From: a virus
Virus record (IMG/VR): IMGVR_UViG_3300031753_000103
Location: 1 to 45,911 of that record
DNA: 45,911 nt
Reading direction: 5' to 3' (one strand)
Shown here: piece after piece, positions 6,808 to 15,705 of the stretch
Numbering within the stretch: the first letter of the stretch is position 1
How the letters are laid out: each line of letters starts with the position of its first letter
Notes under the pieces: generated by a model
The model's database searches: none
What the model saw: the letters and a program-made list of their open reading frames with translations, nothing else
What the model was told of the DNA's origin: nothing
Program-made: the position numbers and the translations under genes

Positions 6808-7215
6808 CTACGGGTTGGACGGCCATCCGGCCGCGATGTTGACCGCCTCGACGACGGCGACGGTGGCCGCCCCCGCAATCGCGGCGCGGAGTGTACGATA
6901 ATTGTTGGCGATCTGCGCAAGAAATGTTCCGACCTGCCCGGAGGTCAAGCCGGTCGCCGTGCCACCTCGGATGAAGGCGGCGAGGTCGAACGCCGCATCG
7001 AACACGGCATCGAGCGCGGCCAGCTTCCGTGCCTTGTGCCAAGAAAGTTCGGCCGCCGATCCCGAGTATCCCGAGATCAGCGATGTCGCGGCGCTCTCCA
7101 TCGCCGAAGTAGCGAAATGCACAGCGCCGGCGGGATCGACTTCAAAATGAATGCCTGCGGCATAGAGCGTATCGGTCAACCCAAGCGCCGTGATCTGAGA
7201 GAGCGCCAACGCCAT
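6808..7215 (-). CDS. Tail-fibre-associated protein, DUF4376-like C-terminus, 135 aa
   Basis: I prefer the ATG at 7213-7215, which overlaps the fibre stop as TGATG and has GGAGC upstream. A start four codons earlier is possible. The protein is helical and Ala-rich. Its C-terminal pattern (LTSGQVGTFLAQIANNYRT, then AAIAGAATVAVVEAVNIAAG and WP) resembles the end of DUF4376, a domain found in fibre-linked proteins. I compared from memory, so this is tentative. It lies directly after the collagen-like fibre, where fibre chaperones or fibre caps often lie. Confidence 0.55.
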   Translation of the reverse strand: MALALSQITALGLTDTLYAAGIHFEVDPAGAVHFATSAMESAATSLISGYSGSAAELSWHKARKLAALDAVFDAAFDLAAFIRGGTATGLTSGQVGTFLAQIANNYRTLRAAIAGAATVAVVEAVNIAAGWPSNP

Positions 7216-8654
7216 CAACTGCTCCATACACCAAAGATTGGAGCGTTTGTTGCTATTGCAGTTGTCGGCGTGGTGGCCGGATCAGCGAACGCCGCAGAAC
7301 CGCCAGCGACGGTGTATCCGGTTAGCGCGTTGTTGTTGTTGATGTGGCCTGTCAGGACCGCCGATCCGACAAGGGCCGTGCTGGCGATTGAACCGATGCC
7401 GGGCGTGCCGGTGCCACCAGCGGTCCAGATCGCTTGCATCGACTCAAAATACCAACCCGGCTCAAGATACACAGGGCTTGCAAGCGAAGCCGAGGCGACA
7501 ACGGCATTGGCTGCAAAGGATTGGTTCGCTGTGCCGAGAACTCCAAAATCGGCAAGCAGTTTGCCGGGATAGCCGTTGGTCGAGAGGATCGAGTAGAGTC
7601 CAGCATAAAGGTTGTTGTTTTGCCCTGTGTAAGTCGCTGTGATCTTGGCGCGCGCTTTCACAGCAAGGATCGGCGCGGCGAGATAGAATGGCAGGTAATA
7701 GATTGTGCCATTAGCCAGCGATAGCGAGTTGAGCGCTGTGCCGGCGATGAAAGGGATGATGCCAATACCGAGACGGCTGATCGTCGTCGAGGCCGCACCG
7801 CTGAACGGCACACCCCGCATCGTCTGCGCGCGGACTGGTCCGATCAGCACCAGCACATTCGCGGCCGTCCCGACGCTGATCGCGCTCGGTGCGTTGAAAT
7901 TGAAGGTCGGAGTGCTCGTGTTCTCGCTCGTGGCAGTCCAGTAGATCGCCGTACGCGCTAGTGTCGTGTGCGCGATGTCGGCGCCGAGGGTCAGCAGACC
8001 GACGCCTTCTTCCTCCTGCGAACGGGTTGTGAATGACGAGTTGGTGAACTCGATAATGTTGTACGAGACGGGGAAGGATTGAGTTGTGCCGAGGCCCTGC
8101 CCGGTATAGCCAGCGAAAGGATCAACGCCACCAGGCGGCGCGGGGCAGGCGGCACACGTCAGCGTCCCGGTGCCTGTGGTGGAGGTGCCGCAAACGAAGG
8201 CATCGCGCGGCAGCATCGAGCCGGATGCGCCGGTGGCGCCGGTCGAACCCGTGGCGCCGGTGGCGCCGGTCGAACCCGTGGCGCCGGTGGCGCCGGTCGA
8301 ACCCGTGGCGCCGGTGGCGCCGGTCGAACCCGTGGCGCCGGTGGCGCCGGTCGAACCCGTGGCGCCGGTGGCGCCGGTGGCGCCGGTCGCTCCTGTTGAT
8401 CCTGTCGCCCCGGTAGCCCCCGTCGCTCCTGTAGCCCCGGTGTGGCCTGTTGGCCCTGCCGGGCCAGCACCACCAGCCGCACCTGTTGCTCCGGTCGCGC
8501 CAGTGGGGCCGACCGTCCCGGTACCGCTCGCCGTTCCCGTGCTGCTGAGCGTGCCTGCCGCGAGTAGAAGCCCCTCGCCGACCTGTACGAGGCCGGTTCC
8601 GAAGGGGCCGCTGCCGAGCAGCGCCCCGCCGCGTGCTCCCTGCCCGGCCGCCAT
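7215..8654 (-). CDS. Collagen-like tail fibre protein, 479 aa
   Basis: A short N-terminal virion-binding part is followed by a long Gly-X-Y region (about residues 45-145) of GATGAT and GSTGAT triplets, a collagen-like trimeric shaft. The remaining 330 residues form a beta-rich distal part ([55 protein letters not shown]), which I take as the receptor-binding head. Five perfect 27-bp repeats (8227-8361) encode part of the shaft, so shaft length can change by slippage or recombination. It probably binds a host surface polymer. Confidence 0.8.
   Translation of the reverse strand: MAAGQGARGGALLGSGPFGTGLVQVGEGLLLAAGTLSSTGTASGTGTVGPTGATGATGAAGGAGPAGPTGHTGATGATGATGATGSTGATGATGATGATGSTGATGATGSTGATGATGSTGATGATGSTGATGATGSTGATGASGSMLPRDAFVCGTSTTGTGTLTCAACPAPPGGVDPFAGYTGQGLGTTQSFPVSYNIIEFTNSSFTTRSQEEEGVGLLTLGADIAHTTLARTAIYWTATSENTSTPTFNFNAPSAISVGTAANVLVLIGPVRAQTMRGVPFSGAASTTISRLGIGIIPFIAGTALNSLSLANGTIYYLPFYLAAPILAVKARAKITATYTGQNNNLYAGLYSILSTNGYPGKLLADFGVLGTANQSFAANAVVASASLASPVYLEPGWYFESMQAIWTAGGTGTPGIGSIASTALVGSAVLTGHINNNNALTGYTVAGGSAAFADPATTPTTAIATNAPIFGVWSS
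8227..8361. repeat. 27-bp tandem repeat, five perfect copies, in the fibre shaft
   Basis: The copies start at 8227, 8254, 8281, 8308 and 8335, with a partial copy after them. Each unit encodes nine residues (three Gly-X-Y triplets) on the minus strand, so gain or loss of units keeps the frame. Confidence 0.95.
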
Positions 8655-8657
8655 GCG

Positions 8658-8834
8658 TCAGCGCTTGGACTTGGCGGCCTTGCGACCCTTTGCCGTCGTC
8701 TTGCTGCCGCGCATGAGACCGATCTTGTTCAGCGTTCCGTAGACAGCGCTCTTGTTGTCGCCGTACTCGCGCTTCAGCTTTGCCTCCACGTCAGCGACGG
8801 CGGTCTTCTTCCCGCTCGGCGTCCGCTTTGGCAT
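8658..8834 (-). CDS. Small basic protein, 58 aa
   Basis: MPKRTPSGKKTAVADVEAKL is followed by a helix with EYGDNKSAVYGTLNKIGLMR and a very basic tail (SKTTAKGRKAAKSKR). About one residue in three is Lys or Arg, suggesting nucleic-acid binding, perhaps a DNA-condensing virion component. Its ATG overlaps the stop of the preceding 39-aa gene (TGATG). It was found by reading the gap between fibre genes. Confidence 0.65.
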   Translation of the reverse strand: MPKRTPSGKKTAVADVEAKLKREYGDNKSAVYGTLNKIGLMRGSKTTAKGRKAAKSKR

Positions 8835-8953
8835 CAGCCGCGCTTCCGGGGCTTCTTCGCCATCTTCATCGGGGGCATCTTGCCCATCGGCATCCGGCCC
8901 GGCATCGGTGCGGAGCCGCCCTTCGGCATCTTCGGCTTGTTCTTCGACTTCAT
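8834..8953 (-). CDS. 39-aa Lys/Met/Pro-rich peptide
   Basis: An AAGGAGGGG ribosome site precedes the ATG at 8951-8953. The product, MKSKNKPKMPKGGSAPMPGR then MPMGKMPPMKMAKKPRKRG, is nearly all Lys, Met, Pro, Gly and Arg. It is extremely basic and probably unstructured. It is coupled to the following basic 58-aa protein. The pair could act on packaged DNA. No family known to me. Confidence 0.6.
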   Translation of the reverse strand: MKSKNKPKMPKGGSAPMPGRMPMGKMPPMKMAKKPRKRG

Positions 8954-8997
8954 GTTGCCCCTCCTTGTCAAACCCGCGAATGAGGATGAGGTCTGCA

Positions 8998-9651
8998 TCA
9001 GACGATTTTCACAAAACCGCCGCTGTTCCACAGCGCCCCCGGCGGCAGGCCCGTGGGCGAAGTCGGCAATCCGGTTCCCCCAGCTTGACGCTGAATAAGC
9101 ACGCACCCACCACTGGATACTGTTGTGTCGCCGGGGATCAGATAGACGTTCCCTTGCCGCGACGTGCCAGCATTTCCCGCCTGCACCACCGCATCGCCGC
9201 CGGCCGACCCGCCGGCAGCATCACCGCCCAAGATAACCGCCGGAGCCCCGTTGCTCGTTGCTGCATCAACGCCGCCCGACAGCACGCCGCCGCCCCCGGT
9301 GAACGGGCTTTCGAGCAACAGTTTTGCCCCCGCCAAACCGGAATGCACGCCGCCCGAAATCACTAAATCGGTATCGGTCGGGGCCGTATAATTGTCGGTC
9401 ACAACCGAACTGGTGATCGCCACCGTGCCGCCGGCGGTCGTGATCCCATTGCCGGGATTGACCGCGATAGCGCCGCCAGAAATGACGAGGCCGCCGCTGA
9501 TCGGAAGCGCCCCCTGCGTGTCCGAGGATGTCCATTCGGCCAGCGTTCCCGCTGAACCCGAGCCGGTCACGCCGCCCGAGGTCGAGACAGTCGAGCCGGA
9601 AACCGTGAACCCGCCCGCAAAGGTGATCGGGCCTGCAATCGTCGTTGTCAT
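8998..9651 (-). CDS. Gly/Ser-rich fibre or spike protein, 217 aa
   Basis: I placed the start at the ATG (9649-9651) that overlaps the upstream stop as ATGA. The open frame extends far upstream, but there it is antisense-like. The protein is a repetitive beta-rich chain with SGG, GGG and SSG steps (ITFAGGFTVSGSTVSTSGGV, VLSGGVDAATSNGAPAVILG) and ends LWNSGGFVKIV. The pattern is typical of beta-helical or fibrous appendage proteins. It lies next to another fibre-like protein. Confidence 0.65.
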   Translation of the reverse strand: MTTTIAGPITFAGGFTVSGSTVSTSGGVTGSGSAGTLAEWTSSDTQGALPISGGLVISGGAIAVNPGNGITTAGGTVAITSSVVTDNYTAPTDTDLVISGGVHSGLAGAKLLLESPFTGGGGVLSGGVDAATSNGAPAVILGGDAAGGSAGGDAVVQAGNAGTSRQGNVYLIPGDTTVSSGGCVLIQRQAGGTGLPTSPTGLPPGALWNSGGFVKIV

Positions 9652-10076
9652 GCGGGATACCAAGTCGTGTTGATGGCACGATACTGCCACGCGAAGGCCC
9701 CGAGCGCGGCCAGCGTAAACCCGCTGCCGACGACGCTCGCGCCACCCGGAGCCGTCACGGTCAGGGCCGCGATGTCCTGCGTCGTGGAGGTCGAGAACAC
9801 CTGAGCGTCGAGCGGCGAGGGGGGCAACACCACGGTCAAGGCCGCTATCGCGGTAGCGGGATCGACCCGAAATGCGCCGAGGCCGGCGGTCGCGGTCAGC
9901 GTCGCGCCATCGACCGGCTGCTGATAGCTGTAGCTCGGATAGGAGAGGTCTTGCGGCTGGATCTTGTAGCTGACGCCAGCCCGCGTCACCACAAGGATGT
10001 CGCCCGGCTGGAACGGCGACGGCAGGCCGGTGACGCCGGTGGCGAATACGCTGTATTTCTCGCTCGGGCTCGGCAT
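9648..10076 (-). CDS. Tail appendage protein, 142 aa
   Basis: MPSPSEKYSVFATGVTGLPS is followed by PGDILVVTRAGVSYKIQPQD, a short module common near the base of phage fibres. The rest is Ala/Thr/Val-rich beta sequence, ending RAINTTWYPA. It is separated by three bases from the 770-aa tail gene and coupled to the next fibre gene, so the three probably assemble together at the tail. Confidence 0.6.
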   Translation of the reverse strand: MPSPSEKYSVFATGVTGLPSPFQPGDILVVTRAGVSYKIQPQDLSYPSYSYQQPVDGATLTATAGLGAFRVDPATAIAALTVVLPPSPLDAQVFSTSTTQDIAALTVTAPGGASVVGSGFTLAALGAFAWQYRAINTTWYPA

Positions 10077-10079
10077 CTC

Positions 10080-12392
10080 TTACCCCGGCGTCAGAAGCGT
10101 GGTGCCGGCATTGTCGGATAGGATCGTCACGCCGTCGTCGGCCAAGAGATACCCCGGAGCCGCCGCGACGATCGGGCTGTTGTACCCTAAAATCTCGTAG
10201 CGAAAATAGAAATTGCCGAGCCGCACCGTGTCGTCGCTCTGCCCCGACGCTGCGAACTGCATCTGCTTGAAAACGATGGGCTTGTGCCAGTAGAGCGGCA
10301 ACTGGCGGAAATTGAGGTCGCCCGTCGGCAGGCTCACGGAATCGAGCACGTCGCCGTCCTCGTCGAGCACGCTGACGTTCACGAAGACATCGGCGGCGAT
10401 GGCGATCGAGCCTTCGACCATCGCGTTCATCACGATCTGGCTGTTGTCGGGCAGCAGCGTGGTCTCGGCCGACCACGACAGCGGCGAGCCGTTCTCGACA
10501 TAGCCCGAGGCGTTGTTGGCAAACCAGTCGCTTTGCCAGAGTGAGGCATCGACCGCTAGCGGGGCCGTGACGAAGGTGTTGCGCCACGGCTGGATAAGGC
10601 GGGCCGGGAAGCTGTGAGGGCCGTGGAATACCTTGCGGCGCAGGTCGAACCACCATTCCTGAAAAGGCGCCCCGACCACGTCGCCGTTCTGCACGGTTAT
10701 CCTGAGAACGCCGCCATTGGCCGCAGCGCAGATGCGCGACGGATAGACCGCAAACTGGAAGGGCGACACGATCCCCTCGCCGCCCTCGCCAACCGGGGGC
10801 GAGACGGTACCGTTGAAGCCGATGATCCGCAACCCCTCGGGACTGACGAAGGAGAGGCCGAGTTCGCTGGGCGTGATCGACAGCGGCGCGGCGGTCCCGG
10901 TCGCCACCGGGAGCAGGTTCATCGTCAGGTTGCCGGTCGATTGATCGCCGACGATCTGCTGCATCGAGGTCACGCCTTGAAAGGCGATCAAGCCCTCGAC
11001 GATGCCGCCGGTCAACGGCACCCCTAGCAGCAGCGGCCCAAGCGAGGTAATCGCCGCGCCATCGGCCGGCGTCAACGCCTGCACCCCGAGGCTGTTGGTG
11101 ACGACACAGGGCAGGAGCGAATCCGAGAAGACGACACCGTTCAACCCGAGCGCATACCACGCCCGCCTGTTCATCTGCGCGACGCCGAGCGGCACGGAGG
11201 GCAACGGATTGCGAGCCGTGTCACCAGCGCCCCACAACGGCGCCGTGCGCGTGCCGCCGGCTATCGTGATCGACGTGCCGTTGGCCGTCGCCGTCGCCGC
11301 CTGGCTCAACTCGATGAAGTTGCCCGCGACGTTGAAGTGGATCGTCGCCGTCGTCAATGCCGCCTGGCTGATCGTGATCGACGTGGCGCTGTTGATCGCC
11401 GTTACCATCGTGCCCGGCGGGATGCTGGTGCCTAGCGTGTCGGTGATCGGCATGCCGACGAAGATGTTGGCGGTCGTGCCGTTGACGATGCTGTCGATTG
11501 TCGTGTTGCCGTGCGTGTCCCCTTGAAACATGACCGGCCCGGCCGCGTCCATATCGACGATCGCCAGCACGGTCCCGGTGCTGAGCGCGTTCTGCGTCAG
11601 TTGCAGCGTCGCGCCGATGGTGTTCGTGGCGCAGGTCGTGCCCGCCGGGAAGGCCGAACAGTAGACCGGGGCGCCGGCAACGCTGACGACGCCGTAATTG
11701 GTTGTGATCGTGATGAAGGGGCTGCCCGCCACCGTCGTCCCGACCATGAACCCGGCATTGGTCAGTGGCCCCACAGCGCTCACCGCGTCGATATTGGCGG
11801 GGATGCCCGAGCCGGTCACGGCCATGCCCGGCTGAAAGCCGAGGATGTTCGGGTATCCAACGATGATCGGCACCGTGTTGATTGTGTCGCCGACCGTCCC
11901 GATGGATGCCCCGGAGACATCGAACCAGCCGAATTTGATGAGGCCGCCGGGGAAACCGGGATGGGTGACGATGACCCGGTTGAAGACAAAGGCGAGGATC
12001 GGCGGCGTCCAGTCGCCCGTTGCCGGGGGCGTGGTCGGCACGTTCGCCGACGTGACGCCTCCAACCGCGAGGAACACCCGATTCACGAGATCGTAGGCAT
12101 AGGGTTGGTCGAAACCGGCGCTGAGCGTCGATGGGATGAGGCCGTATTCCACATCGCCGACGATGATGCGGCCCGAGATCGGCCCGGCCGGGACGGGCGC
12201 GTTCGCCCCGGTGAAGTCGGTGAGTTCGAGCGCGGCCGGTCGCGGCACCCACACGTCGCGGGTCTGCGGGTCGGGGATCAGATTGACGAGCGCCGCCATC
12301 GAGCCGGGCGGGGCGTTCGTGCCGTCAACCGCGTCGCTGCATCCTTTTGGCTGCCAGCGAACCGGGACCGTGTTGCGCTGCGGCGTCGGCAT
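10080..12392 (-). CDS. Large tail (hub/nozzle-type) protein, 770 aa
   Basis: The N-terminus (RNTVPVRWQPKGCSDAVDGT, ALVNLIPDPQTRDVWVPRPA) fits the start of large podoviral tail proteins that wrap the portal axis, with conserved Trp and Pro positions. The middle carries repeated beta modules, for example GMAVTGSGIPANI and GTSIPPGTMVTAINSATSIT. The C-terminal third resembles a beta-propeller-like tail hub (FQEWWFDLRRKVFHGPHSFP, FYFRYEILGYNSPIVA). Size and place, after the adaptor and before the fibres, support a tail nozzle or hub role. The exact family is not certain. Confidence 0.65.
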   Translation of the reverse strand: MPTPQRNTVPVRWQPKGCSDAVDGTNAPPGSMAALVNLIPDPQTRDVWVPRPAALELTDFTGANAPVPAGPISGRIIVGDVEYGLIPSTLSAGFDQPYAYDLVNRVFLAVGGVTSANVPTTPPATGDWTPPILAFVFNRVIVTHPGFPGGLIKFGWFDVSGASIGTVGDTINTVPIIVGYPNILGFQPGMAVTGSGIPANIDAVSAVGPLTNAGFMVGTTVAGSPFITITTNYGVVSVAGAPVYCSAFPAGTTCATNTIGATLQLTQNALSTGTVLAIVDMDAAGPVMFQGDTHGNTTIDSIVNGTTANIFVGMPITDTLGTSIPPGTMVTAINSATSITISQAALTTATIHFNVAGNFIELSQAATATANGTSITIAGGTRTAPLWGAGDTARNPLPSVPLGVAQMNRRAWYALGLNGVVFSDSLLPCVVTNSLGVQALTPADGAAITSLGPLLLGVPLTGGIVEGLIAFQGVTSMQQIVGDQSTGNLTMNLLPVATGTAAPLSITPSELGLSFVSPEGLRIIGFNGTVSPPVGEGGEGIVSPFQFAVYPSRICAAANGGVLRITVQNGDVVGAPFQEWWFDLRRKVFHGPHSFPARLIQPWRNTFVTAPLAVDASLWQSDWFANNASGYVENGSPLSWSAETTLLPDNSQIVMNAMVEGSIAIAADVFVNVSVLDEDGDVLDSVSLPTGDLNFRQLPLYWHKPIVFKQMQFAASGQSDDTVRLGNFYFRYEILGYNSPIVAAAPGYLLADDGVTILSDNAGTTLLTPG

Positions 12393-12395
12393 GGA

Positions 12396-13349
12396 TTAGC
12401 AGCCCCAGCCCTGGATCTTCGTGTCCTTCAGCCTGCCGCCCGCCCCGCGGCCGAAGTTCCGCGCGTCGAGCACCACCTGTTGCGCCCGGTTGGTCTTGTC
12501 GTCGGAAAGGCCGAGATACTGTTCCAGGTGCCGCGAGGCTGAGGCGAAAAACTGCTCTCGCCGCTGATCGCCGGTCAGGCCCATGATGAAGCCGGTAAGC
12601 TGGTCGATCAGGTAGCCGTCGCTCGGAAACCACGGATATTGCGCGGTGCTCACGATGTCGGGCATCTGGCGCTGGTAGCGCACCGTGACCGGGTAGCTGC
12701 CGATCGGGGCCGGGTAGACATAGGCGACGGGCGGGATGCCGAAGAAGACGCTTGCCGCCGTGTTGGTCCCGGTCGCCGGCACGGAGAGCGTGATGTTGAG
12801 GCCCGACACGGTGATCGTGGTGCCGGGCTGCACGCCCTCGCCGGCCATCGAGAGGCCGTTCTGCAAGTTGCTTGCGTCAGCGACGGTGCCGGCGGTCGAG
12901 CCGGCGGTCAGCGTCGCCGTGGTCGCGTTGACGATGCGCTGCGTCAGCGGCCCGCCCATGTCGGTCGCCCACAATTCCGGCGTCGATTGGCTCGGCAGCT
13001 GCGGGAACAGATCGAACTCAGCGAGGTCGATCGGGATGAGGTAGAGCGGCTGACCGGCGGGGAAGGAAGGCGTCGGGTAGAGATACCACACCGATTTGTT
13101 GACGCCGCGCGACCCCGAGGAACCCGAAGTGCGCAGATAGTCGAGCGGTAGGGGATACGGCCCGCTGCCGAACAGCGTCACCAGCGCCGGGTTGAAATTG
13201 AACAGGTAGCGCCCGCGAGCGAGCGCCAAATCCTTGTTCTGGCAGAGGTCGGAGAGGATCGCGTTCAGGAAGTCGAGCGCCTGCGCGTCCATGTTGATCG
13301 CGCGAGCGTTTTGCAGCGCCTTATCAATAACCCCCGCCGCCGTCAGCAC
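12396..13349 (-). CDS. Head-tail adaptor protein (P22 gp4/T7 gp11-like position) with inserted module, 317 aa
   Basis: The N-terminal helices, with VIDKALQNARAINMDAQALD and FLNAILSDLCQNKDLALARG, match the pattern of podoviral adaptors (a residue run of type ALxxxxI...E/DxLxxLNxML). The C-terminus has another helical part (YLIDQLTGFIMGLTGDQRRE). Residues about 138-205 hold an inserted beta module (TLTAGSTAGTV, GEGVQPGTTITVSGLNITLS) of the same type found in the 770-aa protein. I infer a dodecameric ring between portal and tail. The gene order capsid, completion proteins, adaptor, tail agrees. Confidence 0.65.
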   Translation of the reverse strand: MLTAAGVIDKALQNARAINMDAQALDFLNAILSDLCQNKDLALARGRYLFNFNPALVTLFGSGPYPLPLDYLRTSGSSGSRGVNKSVWYLYPTPSFPAGQPLYLIPIDLAEFDLFPQLPSQSTPELWATDMGGPLTQRIVNATTATLTAGSTAGTVADASNLQNGLSMAGEGVQPGTTITVSGLNITLSVPATGTNTAASVFFGIPPVAYVYPAPIGSYPVTVRYQRQMPDIVSTAQYPWFPSDGYLIDQLTGFIMGLTGDQRREQFFASASRHLEQYLGLSDDKTNRAQQVVLDARNFGRGAGGRLKDTKIQGWGC

Positions 13350-13352
13350 GGA

Positions 13353-13874
13353 TCATTCCGCCGCCGCCAACGAGCGGTCGTTGGCCGCATCTTCGTCGTC
13401 CGCAATCTCGGGCGGCTCCTCGCCGGCGATGATCGATTCGAGATAGGGGATACGCTGCCGCGTGCCCTCGATCTGCCCCCTGATCTGGGTGATGCGGTTG
13501 TCGTGCTGCGCCAGCGCGTTCACGTCCTGCGGCGCATGGCGGGTCGCATCCGGGTTGCGGCGGTTGCCCCCGACCACGCGCAGCTTGATGTCCAGCGCCG
13601 CCGCCGCGTGTGCGCGCGCCTCGATCTCCTTCGCCAGCAGCTTGAGATTGGCGGCGAGGCTCTGCTTGACGATCGGCAGTTCCTCGATCGCCGCCTGGCG
13701 CCGCCCGGCCTTCGCGATCACGTCGAGCCGTTCGTTCAGCGCTTCCAGCGGGATCAGCGCATCGACGAAGGTGACGAAATTGAGCTCCTTACCATCCGGG
13801 GAAAGCGGGATTTTGGACGCGATCTGCATCCCCGGAATCTTGACCGACTCGACGATCGTTGCGTCTTCGCTCAT
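13353..13874 (-). CDS. Coiled-coil structural protein, 173 aa
   Basis: The start at 13872-13874 overlaps the upstream stop (ATGA), and in-frame sequence further upstream is antisense to the neighbour. After a short N-terminus (VESVKIPGMQIASKIPLSPD), most of the protein is helical and heptad-like (ALNERLDVIAKAGRRQAAIE, IVKQSLAANLKLLAKEIEAR). It ends in an acidic tail (EEPPEIADDEDAANDRS). No family recognised. Position suggests a head-completion or virion core protein. Confidence 0.6.
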   Translation of the reverse strand: MSEDATIVESVKIPGMQIASKIPLSPDGKELNFVTFVDALIPLEALNERLDVIAKAGRRQAAIEELPIVKQSLAANLKLLAKEIEARAHAAAALDIKLRVVGGNRRNPDATRHAPQDVNALAQHDNRITQIRGQIEGTRQRIPYLESIIAGEEPPEIADDEDAANDRSLAAAE

Positions 13875-14146
13875 GCTTCTGTCCTGTTTCTCCACGGAAG
13901 CCAAGGCGGTTGAGGTTCCAGCCTCAGCCGATCCCGGCACCAATGCCATGCGTTCATGTAGGGCACCCACCACAGGCGAAACAATCTCGTTCGCCCGCGG
14001 CGAGCCGCCATGTTTTGAATGACGGCCAAAGCGATCGGACCGATTTCCTCCTTCTCGCCGCCGATGGTCGTCGAAATCCACCGCCTGGTGACGACCACGC
14101 CATCGCGCATTTCCCACCGAACCGAGATATACGGTCCCGCCGTCAT
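13871..14146 (-). CDS. Small Arg/Trp-rich protein, 91 aa
   Basis: It begins MTAGPYISVRWEMRDGVVVT with a strand-turn-strand look, and its C-terminal half is rich in Trp and Arg (RLFRLWWVPYMNAWHWCRDR, PQPPWLPWRNRTEA). Both ends overlap neighbours by ATGA. The function is unknown. Its retention in a tight late operon implies a virion or assembly role. Confidence 0.6.
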   Translation of the reverse strand: MTAGPYISVRWEMRDGVVVTRRWISTTIGGEKEEIGPIALAVIQNMAARRGRTRLFRLWWVPYMNAWHWCRDRLRLEPQPPWLPWRNRTEA

Positions 14147-14826
14147 CCCATCATCACCGTGTTTGCATCGGGGATCACGGAGCGCCGCAGACGCGACATC
14201 CGGCCCTTGCCCTGGAAATCGAGTTCGTTCTGGTGCGCCCGCCATTCGATCTCGCGGTACGAGATATATTCGGCAAGCGTGCCGACGATCTCCGTGCCGT
14301 GATGCAGCAGGCGACCGTCGATCCTGATACCTTGGTCGATCAGGCGACCCGTGTTGCCGGCCTCGGGCATGTTGACGGTCCATTTGACCTTGCGGCTGAG
14401 CCGATCGCGCAACCCCGCCGCCTCGATGGCCTGCGGCGTCAGAAGGCCTGCGGTCAGGCGCGCATGCCGCTGCGCCCGGTCCTGCGCCTGCTTCTTGATC
14501 TTCTCCTTGCGCTCGGCCTTGGCCCGCGTCTTCTCGGTCTCGTAAATGACCCGCAGATCCATGTCGGACAGGACCGAGCGGGTTTCCTCGTCCTGTAGCG
14601 CCAGGAAGCGTTCGAAATCGTCCTCGGCGGGCGGCTCGGCGACCGGCAGCGGTTCGTCGAGGCCGATCACGGGCGCCGACTCGCCCTCGCGCGGCACCGG
14701 CGGCATCGGGAGCGGGGCATCCTCGGACGACGCTGCGGCAGCGGCCTTCTTTGCCGCGCGCGCCTCGCGCGCCAGCGCCAGGTTCTCGCGGAGCTTGGCT
14801 TTCTGCTCCTCGGTCAATTCCGACAT
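14143..14826 (-). CDS. Helical structural protein, 227 aa
   Basis: I took the ATG at 14824-14826 (MSELTEEQKAKLRENLALAR) over an ATG eight codons upstream. An Ala/Lys-rich helix and a Pro-rich linker (APLPMPPVPREGESAPVIG) precede a charged helical segment (IYETEKTRAKAERKEKIKKQ). The C-terminal compact domain has GNTGRLIDQGIRIDGRLLHH and ISYREIEWRAHQNELDF. It may bridge capsid interior or completion parts. No family recognised. Confidence 0.6.
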   Translation of the reverse strand: MSELTEEQKAKLRENLALAREARAAKKAAAAASSEDAPLPMPPVPREGESAPVIGLDEPLPVAEPPAEDDFERFLALQDEETRSVLSDMDLRVIYETEKTRAKAERKEKIKKQAQDRAQRHARLTAGLLTPQAIEAAGLRDRLSRKVKWTVNMPEAGNTGRLIDQGIRIDGRLLHHGTEIVGTLAEYISYREIEWRAHQNELDFQGKGRMSRLRRSVIPDANTVMMG

Positions 14827-14834
14827 GAAAACTC

Positions 14835-15143
14835 CTACGTCAGCGTCCACGGCCCGGCCGAGAGGCCGTAGCCGGTCAACAGGATCACCTGGCCGCTCGT
14901 CGCATCGACCGCGACGATGTCCCCGGGAAACAGCGTCAGGACGCCCCGGTTCGGGACGTAGAGTAGCCCTTCCTTGACAAAACCGCCGACGCCGCCGGTC
15001 TGCGCAACCGGGTGCCTCGCGTTCTGATCGTCCTTGATGATCTCGTTGATGTCGGACACGTCTTCGGCGTTGACCGCGACCGAATGCCAGACGAGCGCGG
15101 TCAGGCTGTTGGTCGCGTTCGTCCCGAGGAGCTGCGTTGCCAT
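14835..15143 (-). CDS. Small head protein, 102 aa
   Basis: It begins MATQLLGTNATNSLTALVWH and has a compact beta-type C-terminus (GLLYVPNRGVLTLFPGDIVA, GQVILLTGYGLSAG). Length and beta content fit a decoration or head-completion protein, but no diagnostic motif is present. It is adjacent (sharing base 15143) to the following 73-aa gene, in a run of small genes right after the major capsid gene. Confidence 0.55.
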   Translation of the reverse strand: MATQLLGTNATNSLTALVWHSVAVNAEDVSDINEIIKDDQNARHPVAQTGGVGGFVKEGLLYVPNRGVLTLFPGDIVAVDATSGQVILLTGYGLSAGPWTLT

Positions 15144-15364
15144 CAGGCCACCTTCACATATTCAGCGGTCATCGGATCATCAAGCATGGCGAGCACCAGT
15201 CGTTGAAGCGCTTCCTCGTTCGTGGAACCCACGCCGCTCCAAGCCAACTTCTTGCCGTCACGCTCGGCGCTGACAACGACTACAGCGGTATCCACTTGCT
15301 CCCAATATCCTTTCTGGGTTTGGGGAACGAAGCTGACGCGAACAACGGGCGCTGGCAAAACCAT
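15143..15364 (-). CDS. 73-aa conserved-looking small protein
   Basis: The ATG (15362-15364) overlaps the upstream stop as TGATG. The protein alternates strands and a helix (VVRVSFVPQTQKGYWEQVDT, AVVVVSAERDGKKLAWSGVG, then EEALQRLVLAML), a compact alpha/beta layout. No motif. Probably part of the virion or assembly set because of its place between capsid and completion genes. Confidence 0.55.
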   Translation of the reverse strand: MVLPAPVVRVSFVPQTQKGYWEQVDTAVVVVSAERDGKKLAWSGVGSTNEEALQRLVLAMLDDPMTAEYVKVA

Positions 15365-15681
15365 CACTCGCCGCCCGTTTGCCACCCATTGATCTGCGCC
15401 AAGTCGGCCGCAGTCAGAATGGTCGAGCCGCTGGCCGCCGCGAAATCGGAGACGATCTGCGTCAGCGCCGTGTTGATGTTTGCGAGCGTAACCGCGCCGG
15501 CCGTGCCCGGCACCATCGTCGCATCGTTCTTGAACAGCATCTGCGCGTTGCCGAGAGCGCCCGGCCCCGCCAGCGGCCCGACGCCGGGGTTGTTGCCCTG
15601 CGCCTGCCCCATCATCACCGTGCCGCCGCCGGCGGGCACCTGCATGAACCGGACCTCGACCTCGATGCGAACCTGAGACAT
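15364..15681 (-). CDS. Small protein downstream of the major capsid gene, 105 aa
   Basis: The N-terminal strands (SQVRIEVEVRFMQVPAGGGT) are followed by a Gly/Pro/Ala-rich central part and a C-terminal helix region (ANINTALTQIVSDFAAASGS). It starts about 25 bases after the capsid stop. Candidate capsid cement or head-completion protein, from position only. Confidence 0.55.
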   Translation of the reverse strand: MSQVRIEVEVRFMQVPAGGGTVMMGQAQGNNPGVGPLAGPGALGNAQMLFKNDATMVPGTAGAVTLANINTALTQIVSDFAAASGSTILTAADLAQINGWQTGGE

Positions 15682-15705
15682 AAGTCTTACTCCTTTGTCG
15701 GTCGA

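Noticed and set aside
8227-8361. CRISPR-like array
   Set aside because: Copies are contiguous with no spacers and lie within a coding sequence.
8079-8742. Plus-strand Gly/Arg and Ala-Pro-Val repeat frames
   Set aside because: Antisense of the collagen-like fibre repeats.
8998-11160. A 720-aa minus-strand reading frame
   Set aside because: Its first 500 codons are an Arg/Ala-rich shadow of the 770-aa and 142-aa genes in another frame. Only the last 217 codons (from 9651) are real.
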